The position numbers were made by a program, and so were the translations under genes. From Struthio camelus (lineage: Eukaryota; Chordata; Aves; Struthioniformes; Struthionidae), in the NCBI RefSeq assembly GCF_040807025.1, contig NC_090947.1:4712001-4776000 (forward strand): DNA of 64,000 nucleotides. Direction: 5' to 3'. Below the pieces are notes generated by a model. The model made no database searches. It was not told where the DNA came from and was given only the letters and a program-made list of their open reading frames with translations. Of this stretch, positions 39,508 to 51,643 are shown piece after piece; position 1 is the stretch's first letter, and every line of letters starts with the position of its first letter.

Positions 39508-41252
39508 GGGTTGAGGTGCGGCGGGGGGAGGCTGCGCCGCCGCTGCCGGGGAGCGGGGCTTCCCCTGGGGAGAGGGGAGGAAGAGCCTGGTTGCACCTGG
39601 TGCGATTTCGGGGAGGGGAACTGAGACAGCGGCCTCGCTGAAGCCTTTATGAGAGCCCTCACTGAACGCGAAGTTTCAAGCCGGCCTGTAGCTCCCAGCC
39701 CCAGCTTAGCGGGAGCAGCAGCCTGTCAGATAACACGAGCGTGAGAAACCGGTCACAAGGGTGTATTTAATAACGGAGAGTAAGTGACTGGGCTATCGGT
39801 GGCGTTAGACTGTCTGGACGGCTTGATTTTTTTAGGAACACTTCCAGAATCGGGTTGGATCAGACCTGTACAACTCAAAATACATGCGTCGCCTTAAAGA
39901 CCTCTTCCAACGCTTCGCTCCCCTCCCCCCCCCTCAAAACCCCTAAATTAAACAGTTAGAGGCTTCCAGGTCGGAAGAGACTGATGAGCAAAGGTGGAGC
40001 TAGATGCGCGGAAAGTTTGGCCGACACCTGTTAAGCTGCTCAGTATTTCCTGAGCAGTGACTGCAACGACATTGACTCCCTTTAACTCTTGTAGAGAAAA
40101 AAAAAAGGAATTTAGCTTAGTCAAATTTAGTTAAACCAGCCCAGAGCCGCAACGTGAAGGCCTTAAAATTGTATTAAGCCTTCCGGCAGGCTTAATGCAA
40201 AAGATGCTGGCCGAGAAGCATCTGCTTTTTCCACAGCTCTTGGTAGGTTGCTGGGCGTGAATTACGAGAAGGTGCCCTGAAGCTGGTTATAGGCTGAGTA
40301 GCCCTGAACTGAAGCTGTTTCACACTCCTGACGGGACTATGGGGACCTATGACACAGTCCTGTGGTCCTGTCGCAAAGCCTTGCTGGGGGCAAAAAAGGT
40401 TGCAAGCCTCAGCCTCAGCTGTGGCATCTCCAGGCGTTTAAATGCTCACTGTTCAGCATCAGCATCCCTGAAGGACAAGTCTCTGTGTTCAAGATACTGA
40501 TGTATCTTCTGTTTTTGCCAGTGTATTTCTCTCCAGAAAGGCACTGCCTGCTACCAAGGTCCAAAATTCAATGAGCAGGCTGAAGCTGCAACAGCAAAAT
40601 TATTCATTAGGCTTAAAATGCCCTGCTTTAGTGGCGGGTAGGCAGCTTTGGGCAAGCCAAAATGATTAAAATGGGTTTTATTCAGAAAAGTCATGAAGCG
40701 TGCCTGCTTATTACCTTGAGGTACCATCAGCAGCCTTGCTTCCTTTTACTATGGTACAGCAGTTCTGTTAATACCTAATAGCAGTGACCTGCACTGGGAT
40801 TAATAAAATATTTTTATGAGTCAGTTCATTAAGGGCCTGTCAACAAACTGCTTCCTCCTCTAAAGACTAATTAAAGCCAAGGCAATACCGACCAGCACAG
40901 GCTGTAATGGTGACAGGTCTCCTTGCACCCTCTGCCAGTTCCTCTTATTAGCGATAAGTGAAATTCAGAGCCTGATGTTCAGTGACCTTCTGGAACTGCT
41001 TAACGATTTCAGGTTATTACAGCGTGAAGAAAAATCTGAAGATCAGATTAATCCAAACCCCTGGCTCGCTTATTATTTTTCTTCAGGCAGTATTATAAGT
41101 CTAAACAGAGAGATGGCAGTGCTCTTTACTGGAAGTGGGCAAGAGTTGCCTGCTTTTGCTGTGTCCCACCTCTATGCGCATAGAATACAGTCTGGTAAAA
41201 ATGAAATGAACATGTAGTGTATACACAAAATATGTATCATATGGGATGCCTG

Positions 41253-41271
41253 CACACACACACACACACAC
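41253..41271. repeat. (CA)n microsatellite
   Basis: About nine and a half CA units in intergenic DNA. Confidence 0.85.
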
Positions 41272-44200
41272 TTCCCACTGCCACATTTTTTTCAATTCAT
41301 GGTTTTTTTTCCTTCTTTTGTTTGGTGCTCGAGAGGATTTTTCTCATTGTTCACTCATCTTTTATCACTGAGACGTGAGGAGCGTGGTGTAAGGTACTCC
41401 TGAAGCTGCTCTCTCTATCAGCCAGAAGCGAGGAGACCAGGATCTTGACACAGACTCCGTTAACATGAAGCAGAGAACTTTGATTTTTCAAAAGTTAATT
41501 TTCAAAAGCACCAGCTGATTTGGGGGAATTCAGGCCTGCTCCAGAAACCCAAAGGCCTTCCCAGTGGATGCCTAAAATCGGGTTCTGCACTGCATGTTTG
41601 AGACATCAAAACATGAGATTTTTCAGCGGTGCTGAAGAGGTGGGAGTCCCAAAGACTCAGGATCTAGGGAAATAATCACTGGCGAGGGTAGTTTGTAAAG
41701 CAATTTTGTATAATTTTATTTACCTCTATATGTATATCTCCATACTAGTTATTATTTAAAAGTGCTAATGACTATTTCACAACGGTTACTAGAACCCGTT
41801 TTCAGTTGCTGTGCACATTATGGGATACTTTCCCATCATTTGACCTGGGAAGTATTTCACATTTCGCATGGCAAGAACTTGCACAACACCAGACATCACC
41901 TGCTGTGTCAAATAAAACCAAGATTTCGACTCTGCTGGATTTCAGAGAATTACCCAACCATTTTCATCTGGGTCTGCAGTCACTGTTCTCAAAGCTAGAG
42001 AGAAGATGAAACGTAAATGTGTTGAATTTGAACTATGCCACCATTTAAAGAGCATTTATGGCTTGGTGTGTCCTTTTTGGTGGTGTTCTCATGCTTTCAT
42101 TTAACATGCTTCACTTGGTTGGAGATGAAGCAGAGGAAGTCCATTTTTTGTGAAAATACCAGTTCCTGCCTTAATGAGCAATAGCATCATCATCATAAGT
42201 CAGGAACAAAGAGAATGTTATCATGATACTCCATGTGGCTTTTCTAAACAGAAATGTGTCAGACAAAAGGTGAAAAGGAAAAGAAAAATGCAGTATCTTG
42301 CTGGTTTAACGTTGTTTCTTAGGACGCACACCTAGCAGTGCTGGTGTTTCTGGTATTCCTAGCTGACACAAAAGTTAAGTCAACGATTGCGCTCAATAGT
42401 CAGATTCTGCCGTAAAGAGCAACACAGCCCCTGTGGATCCTTAGGATCCTTGTGCACACAATCACAACACAGCAATATCTTTTGTTCAGTTCAAAGTCCA
42501 GAGGCAGGTGAAAAAAACTGCAGCATTAAAAAAAAGGGGCACGAGAAGACATCTATTATAACCTCTTGCTGCAGTGACTTCTGTAATGCGGAAGTCAGAG
42601 GTGTTCAGATAGGAATTGTATAATGATTCTTCAGGAATAAATACTATCTACTGTGGGAGCCTCCCCTCCTCAGAAGGCTTCTGACTCTTGAGGCATGTGA
42701 AGCATGAGCAGGCACAGAAAGAGCCTGGCGTGCAGATGCTGCGATGCTCGGGCTCCTGCTGTTGCTGTGCTCTGGGGGAACCGTTATGAAACAGTTTCTT
42801 GATGCAGACAGGAAAAAGTTATACATCTTGCTAGACTCTCTGAGCACCTTTTCGACCTCATGTGACAGACAGAAAAGCCTCAAAAAAACCTGCCCGATGT
42901 TGCGACGTGAAGCATACGCTAGCCTCCGAGAGGCAAATCCAAAATTCAGAAGCCTGTATTTGAGAAGTTCCTCAAAAGCTAGAAGGAAAGAAGTGACGTA
43001 ACAGGAAGACAAGAAGGAAGCAAAGAACTTCACTAGCTGGCAATTGCTTGGTGAAGTGTAAAACTTACTTTCCTAAAAGGAATGCTTTTAAAGTAAAACT
43101 AGAGCAACCCCAGCGCTCCTTCCGATGCCTCGGGGAGTTTGCTCACGGTCAGAAGGGAGGATGTAACTGGCAGCTCTCTACGCTAGCATGCAACATTTTA
43201 TAGGGGTGTGGGTAGGCGGAGTTTAGTGTGCTTATAAGGTGTGTACGAAAAGAATCTGGCATTTTATTCCTTGTTGCCCTTAGCATTTATAAAGGGAGGG
43301 CAGGAGAGAGGGCATGTTACTCACATGGCACTGGAGGTACCTATGTCTTCTCCTACTTCTGCCAGACCCCACTTCCAAACCTTTTCCTCTCCTATGAAGT
43401 TTACACCATCTCTCCTTTTCAGGTCCATCCACACAGACTAGTCCTTGATGCCATCTGCCTCATTAGCTAGGGCAAATTCATTAGCCTTTCCCATCACTCC
43501 TCTAAAGCAAATCCCAGGGCAATAAAACTCAGCCTCCCATCTGCCTGCTGGACACATCTTCAGGCAGAGCGTTCCTATGTACCTGCAGCAGCGAGTGGCC
43601 ATGCTAGTTGTCTCACATGGGCCTCGTGGGCTAGTCCCGCATGTGCTTCTGCTGCTCCCGGTCCAAGGAGAAGAGGTCCCACAAGGTAAGAACGATTACC
43701 TTTGTGCTGTTCCTCAGTGGTGTGGTACTGTTAGTAATAAAGTAGCATCAGGTACGTCTACAAATACCTCAGAGGAAGTATGCCAGCTGCTGTCCCTTCT
43801 AAACCTGACATGAAAGTTAGAAGACCCAACCGTGAAGATAATGGCACACTCCAATTAAAAGAGTCTTTCTCAGACGTGCAAAACAAGGGTCCATTTTGCA
43901 CAACCAGTGAATTTTCCGGGATCAAGGCCAGAGCTTTGATTCGGAGTGTCTCCACCTCCATCCATTGAACCTCTTCTGAGAAAGGGGGTATGAGAACAGA
44001 AGATGGGCGGTTTGAAAGGAAGTTGGCATGGGGTACGAATAGCACCTTCATTTCTTTTCCATTGCTCTGTTACAAAACAAAGGTAAACCCATTCTACTTG
44101 CATTTCCAGAGCGCTCCAGGCAGAGTGCAAATCTTTTCTGCGCTCAAATTTTCCCTTCTATATTCATCCAGAGTTTGATTTAAAAGATAAAATCTCCAGA

Positions 44201-47200
44201 AGAACCTTCCCCTATTCAGTGCCTCATGTTTTGGCCCTAGAGTTTCTGATCTCAGGAGAGAGGCTAGGTAGGTGTTTGTGCTCAGGAGCGCTCAGCAAAC
44301 CAGAAAAGCTAGATCACGTGTTTTAGCCGCAGAAGGGCAAGAAAGTAAACGCTAAAAAAGAAGGCCACACATACATTTAGGCCTTTATACAGAGGGAAGA
44401 TAAGGATGTATCTTGTCTGTAAGACTCTTTTTAGAAAGGGCATCTGATTTTAGAGTGTGAAAAGCAAGGTGGTGTCACACAATTTGCAAATTTTAAACAT
44501 AAGCAAGGCCAGTGAGCATGCAAGACTGAAATGCCTGGTATGGCTGGACATGTCCTCACTAACGCCCTTTGCTTTTTCCCAGCTTGTTTCTGTCTTAGGA
44601 TTTAACCTATGTTGTTTTTTCCCCCCCTCCCTCTCATAAACGAGAGGATTCCAGTTTTAGACTGAAATCATTAGAGACTAACCTGTCACACCAGACCTGA
44701 AACTGGCTTTGGAGTTTGAGAGCCGAGACGATGTTCTGCGACAGTAACTATGGCAATCGGCGCGCACAGGATTACAGCTGTCAGCTCAGAGCCCCAAGGC
44801 CAAGAAAAAGTAAATGTCACCGATGCGAGGCACGAGGGGTCTGCTGCGTGTAACGCTTTGCCTCCCTCATGCTTCAGCTTGCGTCTGCTGCAAGCCATTT
44901 GGAAAGAGAGCAGAGCTCTATAATTGTATTGTGGTCATCAAGGCAATGTCAGAGCATTTTTCCACAAATAGGTTTATTAAAGTCATTAATTGCCAGCCTT
45001 GCAATAATGACTAGCTTCCCATTAGTCAATAAGAGCGCATGTTGTGGAAAGCTTGCATGCAGAGCACCTTAGGAGAAACATGCAGAAAGAAGAGCGAGAC
45101 AGCCCCGTGGGCTGCATCTCACGGTGATTACCAAGCAGCTGAGATTCGATGTATATTTTAGAGCAAACAACCCACCATACAACTCTGATAAACATCAATA
45201 GACATATTTAACTGCTGATACCGATCAGAGACTGCATTGACCTGGAATTTAGCTGTTGCTTCCCCTGGGCACTGCTAAAACAATGTTCAGAATCAGCTTA
45301 CAAAGCCAGGTTTTGCCTGCAGGTCTAGGGAGAAAAAAAGCTAAAAAAACCCATGCTGTTTTTTGTTTGTTTAGTTATTTGTTTGTTCTTTGAAGGTTTG
45401 GGTTTCTGCCTGGACCGGTCCTAATCTTGACTTTTTTTTGTCAGAATATTCTTCTCTTTCCATCTCCCGCAACACAGGCTGCCTGCCAAACGCTTGCGTC
45501 CATGGGCCAGTGATGGTCGTGGCCCCCAGTGGCAGCCTGGACCTTTGGAGCTGGAGGTAAACTGCGAGGGAGCCAGCACAGGACCGTGACGGGGCGCGGT
45601 TACTGCTTCAGCTTTTTGAATTGCATAATGTTTAACCCAAGATGGAGACAGAGGGAGCAGCTCAATCCTGGCTCCGGGGGTAACAATCAAAAACAAGATT
45701 TCTGGAACGCAAAGGGGAAAAGGAAGTAAATCATTACAAATTCAGCCAGCAGTTCAGAGTCCCAGGCATCTTCAGCAGCTATCTTTCTGTCTGGTGCCCT
45801 AGTCCAACCTGCCGGTTTTGCATGAAAACGAGGGGCCCCATCAGCCAACTCCTGCATGTGCCACTGAAGTTGTCTGCAGATAAAAGTGAAGGTTATTTTT
45901 CAAAGCAAATGAAAGGCAATTGGAGCCTACTGAACACCGTCTCCCCTGACAGCAGTGTAGGAGCATGATAAAATGATTCCTGATGATTTCCCATATGATT
46001 TCTGATGGGCAGAATTATGATCAGCACCAAATGGGAGGAGAAATGACATCAAGAGCACCATCCTATTTCTAACTTATTATAGAATAGGGAGTTTACTAGT
46101 GATGACTTAAAAAAAAAAAAGGCATTTGAGATAAAGGACAACAGAAGGAGTTCTCTATCAGTTTCGGGAACAATTAAAATTGAAATAAAAGTCATGTCCG
46201 AATAGAGCAGAAAGAGGCAGAACCAGATGCAGCAGTTGACAGCTGACTTTAAAGAGATTCAGACCAGGGGAAGGGAAAAACGTCCATGCCGTAAGCCGGT
46301 AAGGGCAGCTGGAGCATCTTTCTTAGGAGTACGGCAGGGGGGTGATTCTCCACCAGTTCAAGACGTTTTCTGATAGGCACTTTATAGCTCAAAGACAGGT
46401 TTTCTGGGCTTGCTGCAGAAAAACAAAAGTTTCCGTGGCAAAGGCTCTTCAAATTAGAGAAGTGAGATTTTTTTTTTCCCGTACCAGGTCTCTCCCCCTC
46501 CCCTCTATCCTTGACTCCCAGTCTTTACTGCAACATGATGTCTTTCAAGCGCAAGGAGGCAACGGCAGCGTAGAGTAGCTGTTCCACTAAAGGCTGAATA
46601 GTTTTTTTTTTTTCCCCCCCCCATTTGCAAGAGGAGTAAGATAATGCTGAACAAATCTCGATAGGAAGGCCTTGCTGCTGCCCCTACCTGTTTTTTTTTT
46701 CCCCCGGGTGGGAGCGTTGCAAGGCTCAGAGGCCAGCGAACACCCCATCACCTGGCAGCGGGCGATTGATGAGTTATTCTCTGCCTGTGAACTGAAAAGC
46801 TTGAGCCAGAGCCAAACTGTGGACTGCCAGTTCCCAAGGGAGGAGGCACCCCCCTTCCCCGGTGCCGACTGCTCGTGTGCTGTCTGGCCCAAAGCAACCT
46901 CCAGCACAAAATTAATGTATTTAAAAACTAATAAAAGTGATGTACTGAGTGACTTGCTATTGAGATTGATGAGGAAACACTAGTACGAGTCCCCAGTAGG
47001 TTTCTTACTGTCTGGGCTTTGTATATTCCTGGTGCATAGGGAAGAATGGTAAGAGGAAATTGCTAAATCAGTATGTTCTTGCAGCAGCAACTTATTTTCA
47101 TATTCCTCGCGGTGTCAGGCATGCTCCAAGAGTATTCCCCTTACAAGGTGAGAGCGCATTTATTCTTTACGTGGTGTTAACTTGGATTCTGATCAGAGGG

Positions 47201-48495
47201 TTTGGAGCAGAAGTTTATGATGTGGAAATGGATAACATGATCCGTCAATGAAATTCGGCTGTCAGCTTTGTTGATTTGCCAACGGTAATGTTACCTGGCA
47301 CGTGTTAGGCGTGTCCCCTGGGAAGCTGCAGAGTTGTAACCACTGGAGGCTGGTGCAGAGAAAAACTTGAGTTTTCTCAGGCTCAGAGACAAACTCCCGT
47401 GAGAAGTAAAGGCCATCACAAATTTATTTGCCTTTTCTTTAATTTGGTAAACCTTTACCCTGCTCGCTCAATAGAAGCAAAGCTACATGCATGCATGAAA
47501 AAAAAAAATCTCTACCAAAACCAAAACTGCATTGCATACACAGTTCTTGAAGAGACAAACAGCAGATCTCAGCACTACATCTTAGCTGGACCAGGATATT
47601 TAGGTGATGCTGGAAGTGGCACAAAAATATTGATGGAAAAGAATGGCAGTCAGTTAATTTTACTGCCTTGTCTTATCTCAGTTACTGCTGTTTCTGATAG
47701 GCGTTGGGACAGGATTTCAGGGAGCGTGACCAGACACTTGCCAAGTCCCACAGAGCTTTATCCAATTCATGTCCTGTGGGATTCGAGGACTTTAAATCCT
47801 GCAGGATTTTCGTGGGGAGGAAAAAACAGAGTAAAAGAGAAAGAGAGAAATCTCTCCCTCTTCAAAAATCAAGTTCTGTCAGTATAAATCTGCATTTGTG
47901 TTGGCGACTGCTAAAGAGACCCCCCCACACACACACCCCCTTAGGAAGCGCAGGACTGCTGCTGCCCTAAGCCAGGGCTGGCTGAAGGCTCTGCCGTCCG
48001 CTCCAGGGCAGAGGCAGCCAGAGTGGCTCGAGAGGCAGCCTTCAGCCCAAACTCCCACCACCACAACTTTTCCCTCCTTGCAAAGCCTGAGCCCTCAATG
48101 CCCTGATGTGAGAAGCCCTCTGAGCCTGATATGGGAGGACTGAGGCCCAATGCAAACTAAATTTTGGCACCATCTGCCCACAAGTCACAGAAAGGGAGCC
48201 AAGATCACCCCTGAAACGAGATGTTGCGCCCCCTTCAGTGGAGAGGACACATCCTCCCGCCAAGAGCTGGCTTCTCCCCTAGCATTGCCATCACATTTCC
48301 CGGAGCGGTAGTTCAGCCTCCTCCCCAGCATTGCTGTTTTCTCTGTGGTGCCACAAATCCCAAACTCCATTTTAGCCAGCATGTGGCTTGGTAAGACCTT
48401 CCTGTGAGTTACACCTGTAAGACCTTCCTTTTCCAACTGCTTCTTCTACCTTGCTGCTTTCCTGACTCATCAATGTCACTTCCCAGCCCATGAAG

Positions 48496-48512
48496 CCCCC
48501 CCCCCCCCCCCC
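48496..48512. repeat. C17 homopolymer
   Basis: Uninterrupted C run in intergenic DNA. Confidence 0.9.
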
Positions 48513-51204
48513 GCTGTCAAATGGACGTACAGCTGTCTACCCACCATTTTAGGTTTCTTTTGCACCGGGGGCCAGAGATCAAGGTGAGTACGGGAACTAT
48601 GGACCAGCAGCGTGGCCAGTGCTTGGTTCAGCGGACATCTCCCAGGCCCTGGGGCTGTGAGGAGAGATAGGCTTAGACAAGCCGGCGTGCAGAGGATGGG
48701 CAATGAATATCCACCGAGTGTCTCTCAAGGGAAAGACCCGTGGCCTACTTCATTTTGCCACTCTTCCTCACCCTAACCACATTTTGCCTTTTGCTCCTGG
48801 TCCAGGACAACAGCCTGCCCCATCCTCTGGGAGGATGCCCAAAACTCACAAGAAGGTTCATGCAGGCACATCCATCCCTTCCCACCGGTCCCTGCTTTGG
48901 GATGAGCCACAGCAGTGCTGGCACGAGATGCCTGCAATTTCCCAGTCGGGCCAAGCCTCGACTGGACTGGAGTAGATACCGAGCTTGATTTTCAATTTCC
49001 CCCCACCCTGCTCTGGGAAATCACTCTAATTCAACCAGCAAAAACAGGGCAGGCTGCCTTTATTTCTTTATCTTAACTAAAGCTAATGCAGAAGAGTGCA
49101 CCTCTCTCCTTGTCCGCAGCAAACGCTCTCCATCACAGCAGTGACCTCAAGGCAATGCGCCGAGCCAGGGCAGATGGCTTGGCACAGCAGCCGACTAGCC
49201 CTGCTCAAATCTGCTTTTCCCCAGCCCCGAGTTTCATTACTGCAATAGTTTTTCTGACGCCAGGGAGCCAACGCAAACCGGTAAGGGAAGTACCTGGTTC
49301 CTTAAAGCTGGTCCGCTTGGAGCCACAAAGCAGCTTTCAACCCTTTGGGGCTTTGGCAGGATTTCCTCGCCGAAGGGCACACCAAGCTCTTAGCCCCGTG
49401 CCTGCCTCCCAGACGCTCACAGCTGCCTCCCAGACCATTTTGTGGCACCTGTGGGTTCATAAAGGCTCAGTAGCGACCTCAATTAGGGCAGGATTTAATA
49501 AATACTGCTATTTTTGGTGGTGCAAAAACCCACTGTGCCCTCCTCAGATGGTACTCTCCCAAGCTGTATCTCATTTGGACGTTACAGTGTAGCACTTCTG
49601 CCAGAAATCTTTTGAAAAACAGCCTTCCTCCCCCATCAACATTGGCTACGCGTAGGCCATGAAGAGAAGCATTTCTCACAGCTATGCTCTTCACCCCAGC
49701 CTTCGTGGCTCCCAGCCTTTTAGGCTTCAAAACTGGCAGGTGTGTTTTTAATTGCCTTTGGGGTAGTTTGTAACATCAGGTGGCAGCAGCTCCGCCAGCA
49801 GCTGGGACAAGGCTGGTCCATAAAAGTCATTGCATTTACTTCCCAAGGAGCCTGACTTCCCAGCCTCTAGTTTCTGCCTGCCAAAGAGAAGCCACTCCGC
49901 ATCACGTGTGGATGCCTCTTCCCCAATGTTTCGGGCTTCAGGGTAGCACGTGCTCAGAGAGGTCTCCGTGGAGAAACGCCCCCGTGCACAAAAAGACCTT
50001 CTCGTTCTCCCTGAGCCTGCAGCCAGGCAACGGCGGTGCCTCTGCTGCTGCCTCCCGTCTCCCACAGCCTGAAAACAACGGAGCAGATTTAAAGGGCGAT
50101 TTCAGGAGTCGAGATGCACGGAAGTGGTTTCAGGAGGAGTCAAGTCTTCTTCTGCTCTTTCTCTTGAGCCTGGAGCTCCTGAAGGAGCTCGTTCTTAGCA
50201 GATGGGAGCCCGTGAAAAACACTCATTCAGCGGGCAAGCCAAAGTCTAGTAAATTCAAAAGAAAGCCAGCAGTAGAGGAAAGAGGCCTCCAGGACAGCCC
50301 TGCATCTCTCCCTACCTATTCAAATATTTTCAGCAGCTTCCTTTTCCCTTCAAGGTGTGCGTTCCTCCTCCCCGTGACGGATCGCCTGCTCACACAAGGG
50401 AATTGCTCCAGCTCCAAGTCTGGAAACCTGCAGGCACCTGCCCGTAAGTGAATACTTGAGGAATCCTTTTACCTTCTCCATCATCAGCGCTGAGTGGTCT
50501 GAGTTTGTCAGGCCTCAGCACCTGCTCTCCACACCTGCCGGGAAAGGTGGCCTGACCGTGACGGCTAGCAGTCTTGGCTCAGGTTTTGCTAGCGGCTGTG
50601 CTCCAGCTAGGTGTTTTTCAACTAGCACTGCCGTTATTTTATTTTATTTTATTTTTTTGCAAGAATAAACACAGGACATGAGCAAGGCTGCTGTGGGCCT
50701 TGTACCCGACAGCTCTCCAAAGGGGATGTCCCAGCCTCGAGCGCCTTCGCTACGTTCCTCTCCTTCCTGCGGCCAAAGCCTTGAGCTGTTTGGGCTCCCA
50801 GTGCCTTGCCGTGGTTTGGCGGGATGTTTGCACCGTGAATAGCCTTCGTGCACCCCTCGCCTTGCACCCTGCTCTTTCAGACCTCGTTTTTTGATGGCTG
50901 TATCGCTCACAGCTCTTCTTAAAGCTCCCGACATGGCCAAACCCAAAGGCCTTCTGGTGCAGTTTTCTCAGACCTCCTTGCAATCGTCGTTTTAGGCTGT
51001 GGCCTCCCCCAGGTTCATGCGGCTCAGGTGGCCCCGGGGCTTTGATCAGCACCTTCCCACCCTTGCTTAGAGGCATCCAGGGGTTTTGCCAGTTTTCCAG
51101 CCCCTCAAAATTCACATTGCTTTCCTCCCCTGCCTCCCCCTCCAAATTCATCTCTTCTGAAGTGACGATATCATAACGAAATGCAGTGAAAACACAATGG
51201 TACT

Positions 51205-51526
51205 GCGTCAGAGTGCTGTCTTTATTTTCTTTCTCATAATAAATAGCGTACAAAAGTTAATTTACCTATACGTGCAAAACCCCATGATACAGTCCACAAT
51301 AAATAGCAGGTACAAAAATAGCTTTTCATGAAAAAAAAAAAAAAAGTCTGTGTTTTGAAACCCAGCAAAACAGAGACACCCAAGACGGGAGGTTGCTCAT
51401 TCCTGCTGAGCAACGTCTTTCAGGAGCTGCGCGTCTTCACGCCTTCCTAAGGCATCCATAAATAGTTGATTACAAAAAAAAAAAAAATCCATAATTTAAA
51501 AAATAAAAGAAAACGCCCCGGAACAC
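51205..51526 (-). other. IFNL3: IFNL 3' UTR with AU-rich elements
   Basis: Minus-strand TATTTAT elements lie at 51458-51464, 51298-51305 and 51238-51245; the last two extend to TATTTATT. Such elements make cytokine mRNAs short-lived. The UTR is about 320 nt long and AT-rich, in contrast to the GC-rich coding exons. Confidence 0.7.
51221..51226 (-). terminator. IFNL3: IFNL polyadenylation signal
   Basis: AATAAA on the minus strand (plus tttatt), the first canonical signal after the stop codon, just beyond the last AU-rich element. Cleavage is expected near 51200-51206. Confidence 0.65.
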
Positions 51527-51643
51527 TTAAATAACGGCCGGCGGGGGCGAGGAGCACTGCTCGCGGAGGGCCGCGCACTTCAGGTCACTGAGCACTTGGA
51601 AGAGGTGGAGGATGGCGGAGGCCTCCAGGCAGCCGGCGCTCTC
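51527..51643 (-). CDS. IFNL3: IFNL coding exon 5 and stop
   Basis: Acceptor CCACCGCAG before GAGAGCGCC; TAA stop at 51527-51529. It encodes 38 residues with cysteines 162, 180 and 187, followed by the proline-rich tail SSPPPAVI. Confidence 0.94.
   Translation of the reverse strand, partial: ESAGCLEASAILHLFQVLSDLKCAALREQCSSPPPAVI

Larger units (their letters stand above)
39110..39640 (-). promoter_or_regulatory. UBE2F: UBE2F CpG-island promoter
   Basis: Dense CpG and GC-box sequence surrounds UBE2F exon 1, with no TATA box, as expected for a housekeeping gene. Recognisable elements are one palindromic TCTCGCGAGA at 39420-39429 (the element bound by BANP) and two copies of the YY1-type AAAATGGCGGC motif reading along the gene (around 39463-39477 and 39493-39507). 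The island's edges are estimated by eye. Confidence 0.8.
39663..51190. other. Intergenic region between UBE2F promoter and IFNL 3' end
   Basis: About 11.5 kb with no gene I can support. It holds a (CA) microsatellite at 41253-41271 and a C17 run at 48496-48512. GC content rises to the right, where open frames become long by chance (for example 49780-50451 plus). No tRNA or other RNA gene is recognised. Confidence 0.6.

Noticed and set aside
39840-39990. Sequence slightly like a CR1 tail (cttaaagacctcttccaacgc)
   Set aside because: Only a short resemblance, without the terminal tattctatga motif or upstream CR1 landmarks.
49780-50451. 223-codon plus-strand frame in the intergenic region
   Set aside because: It shows no recognisable domain, promoter or splice context; the opposite strand is partly open too.
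50750-51253. 167-codon minus-strand frame after IFNL
   Set aside because: It runs through the IFNL polyadenylation signal and beyond, with no ATG at its stated start and no similarity that I recognise.
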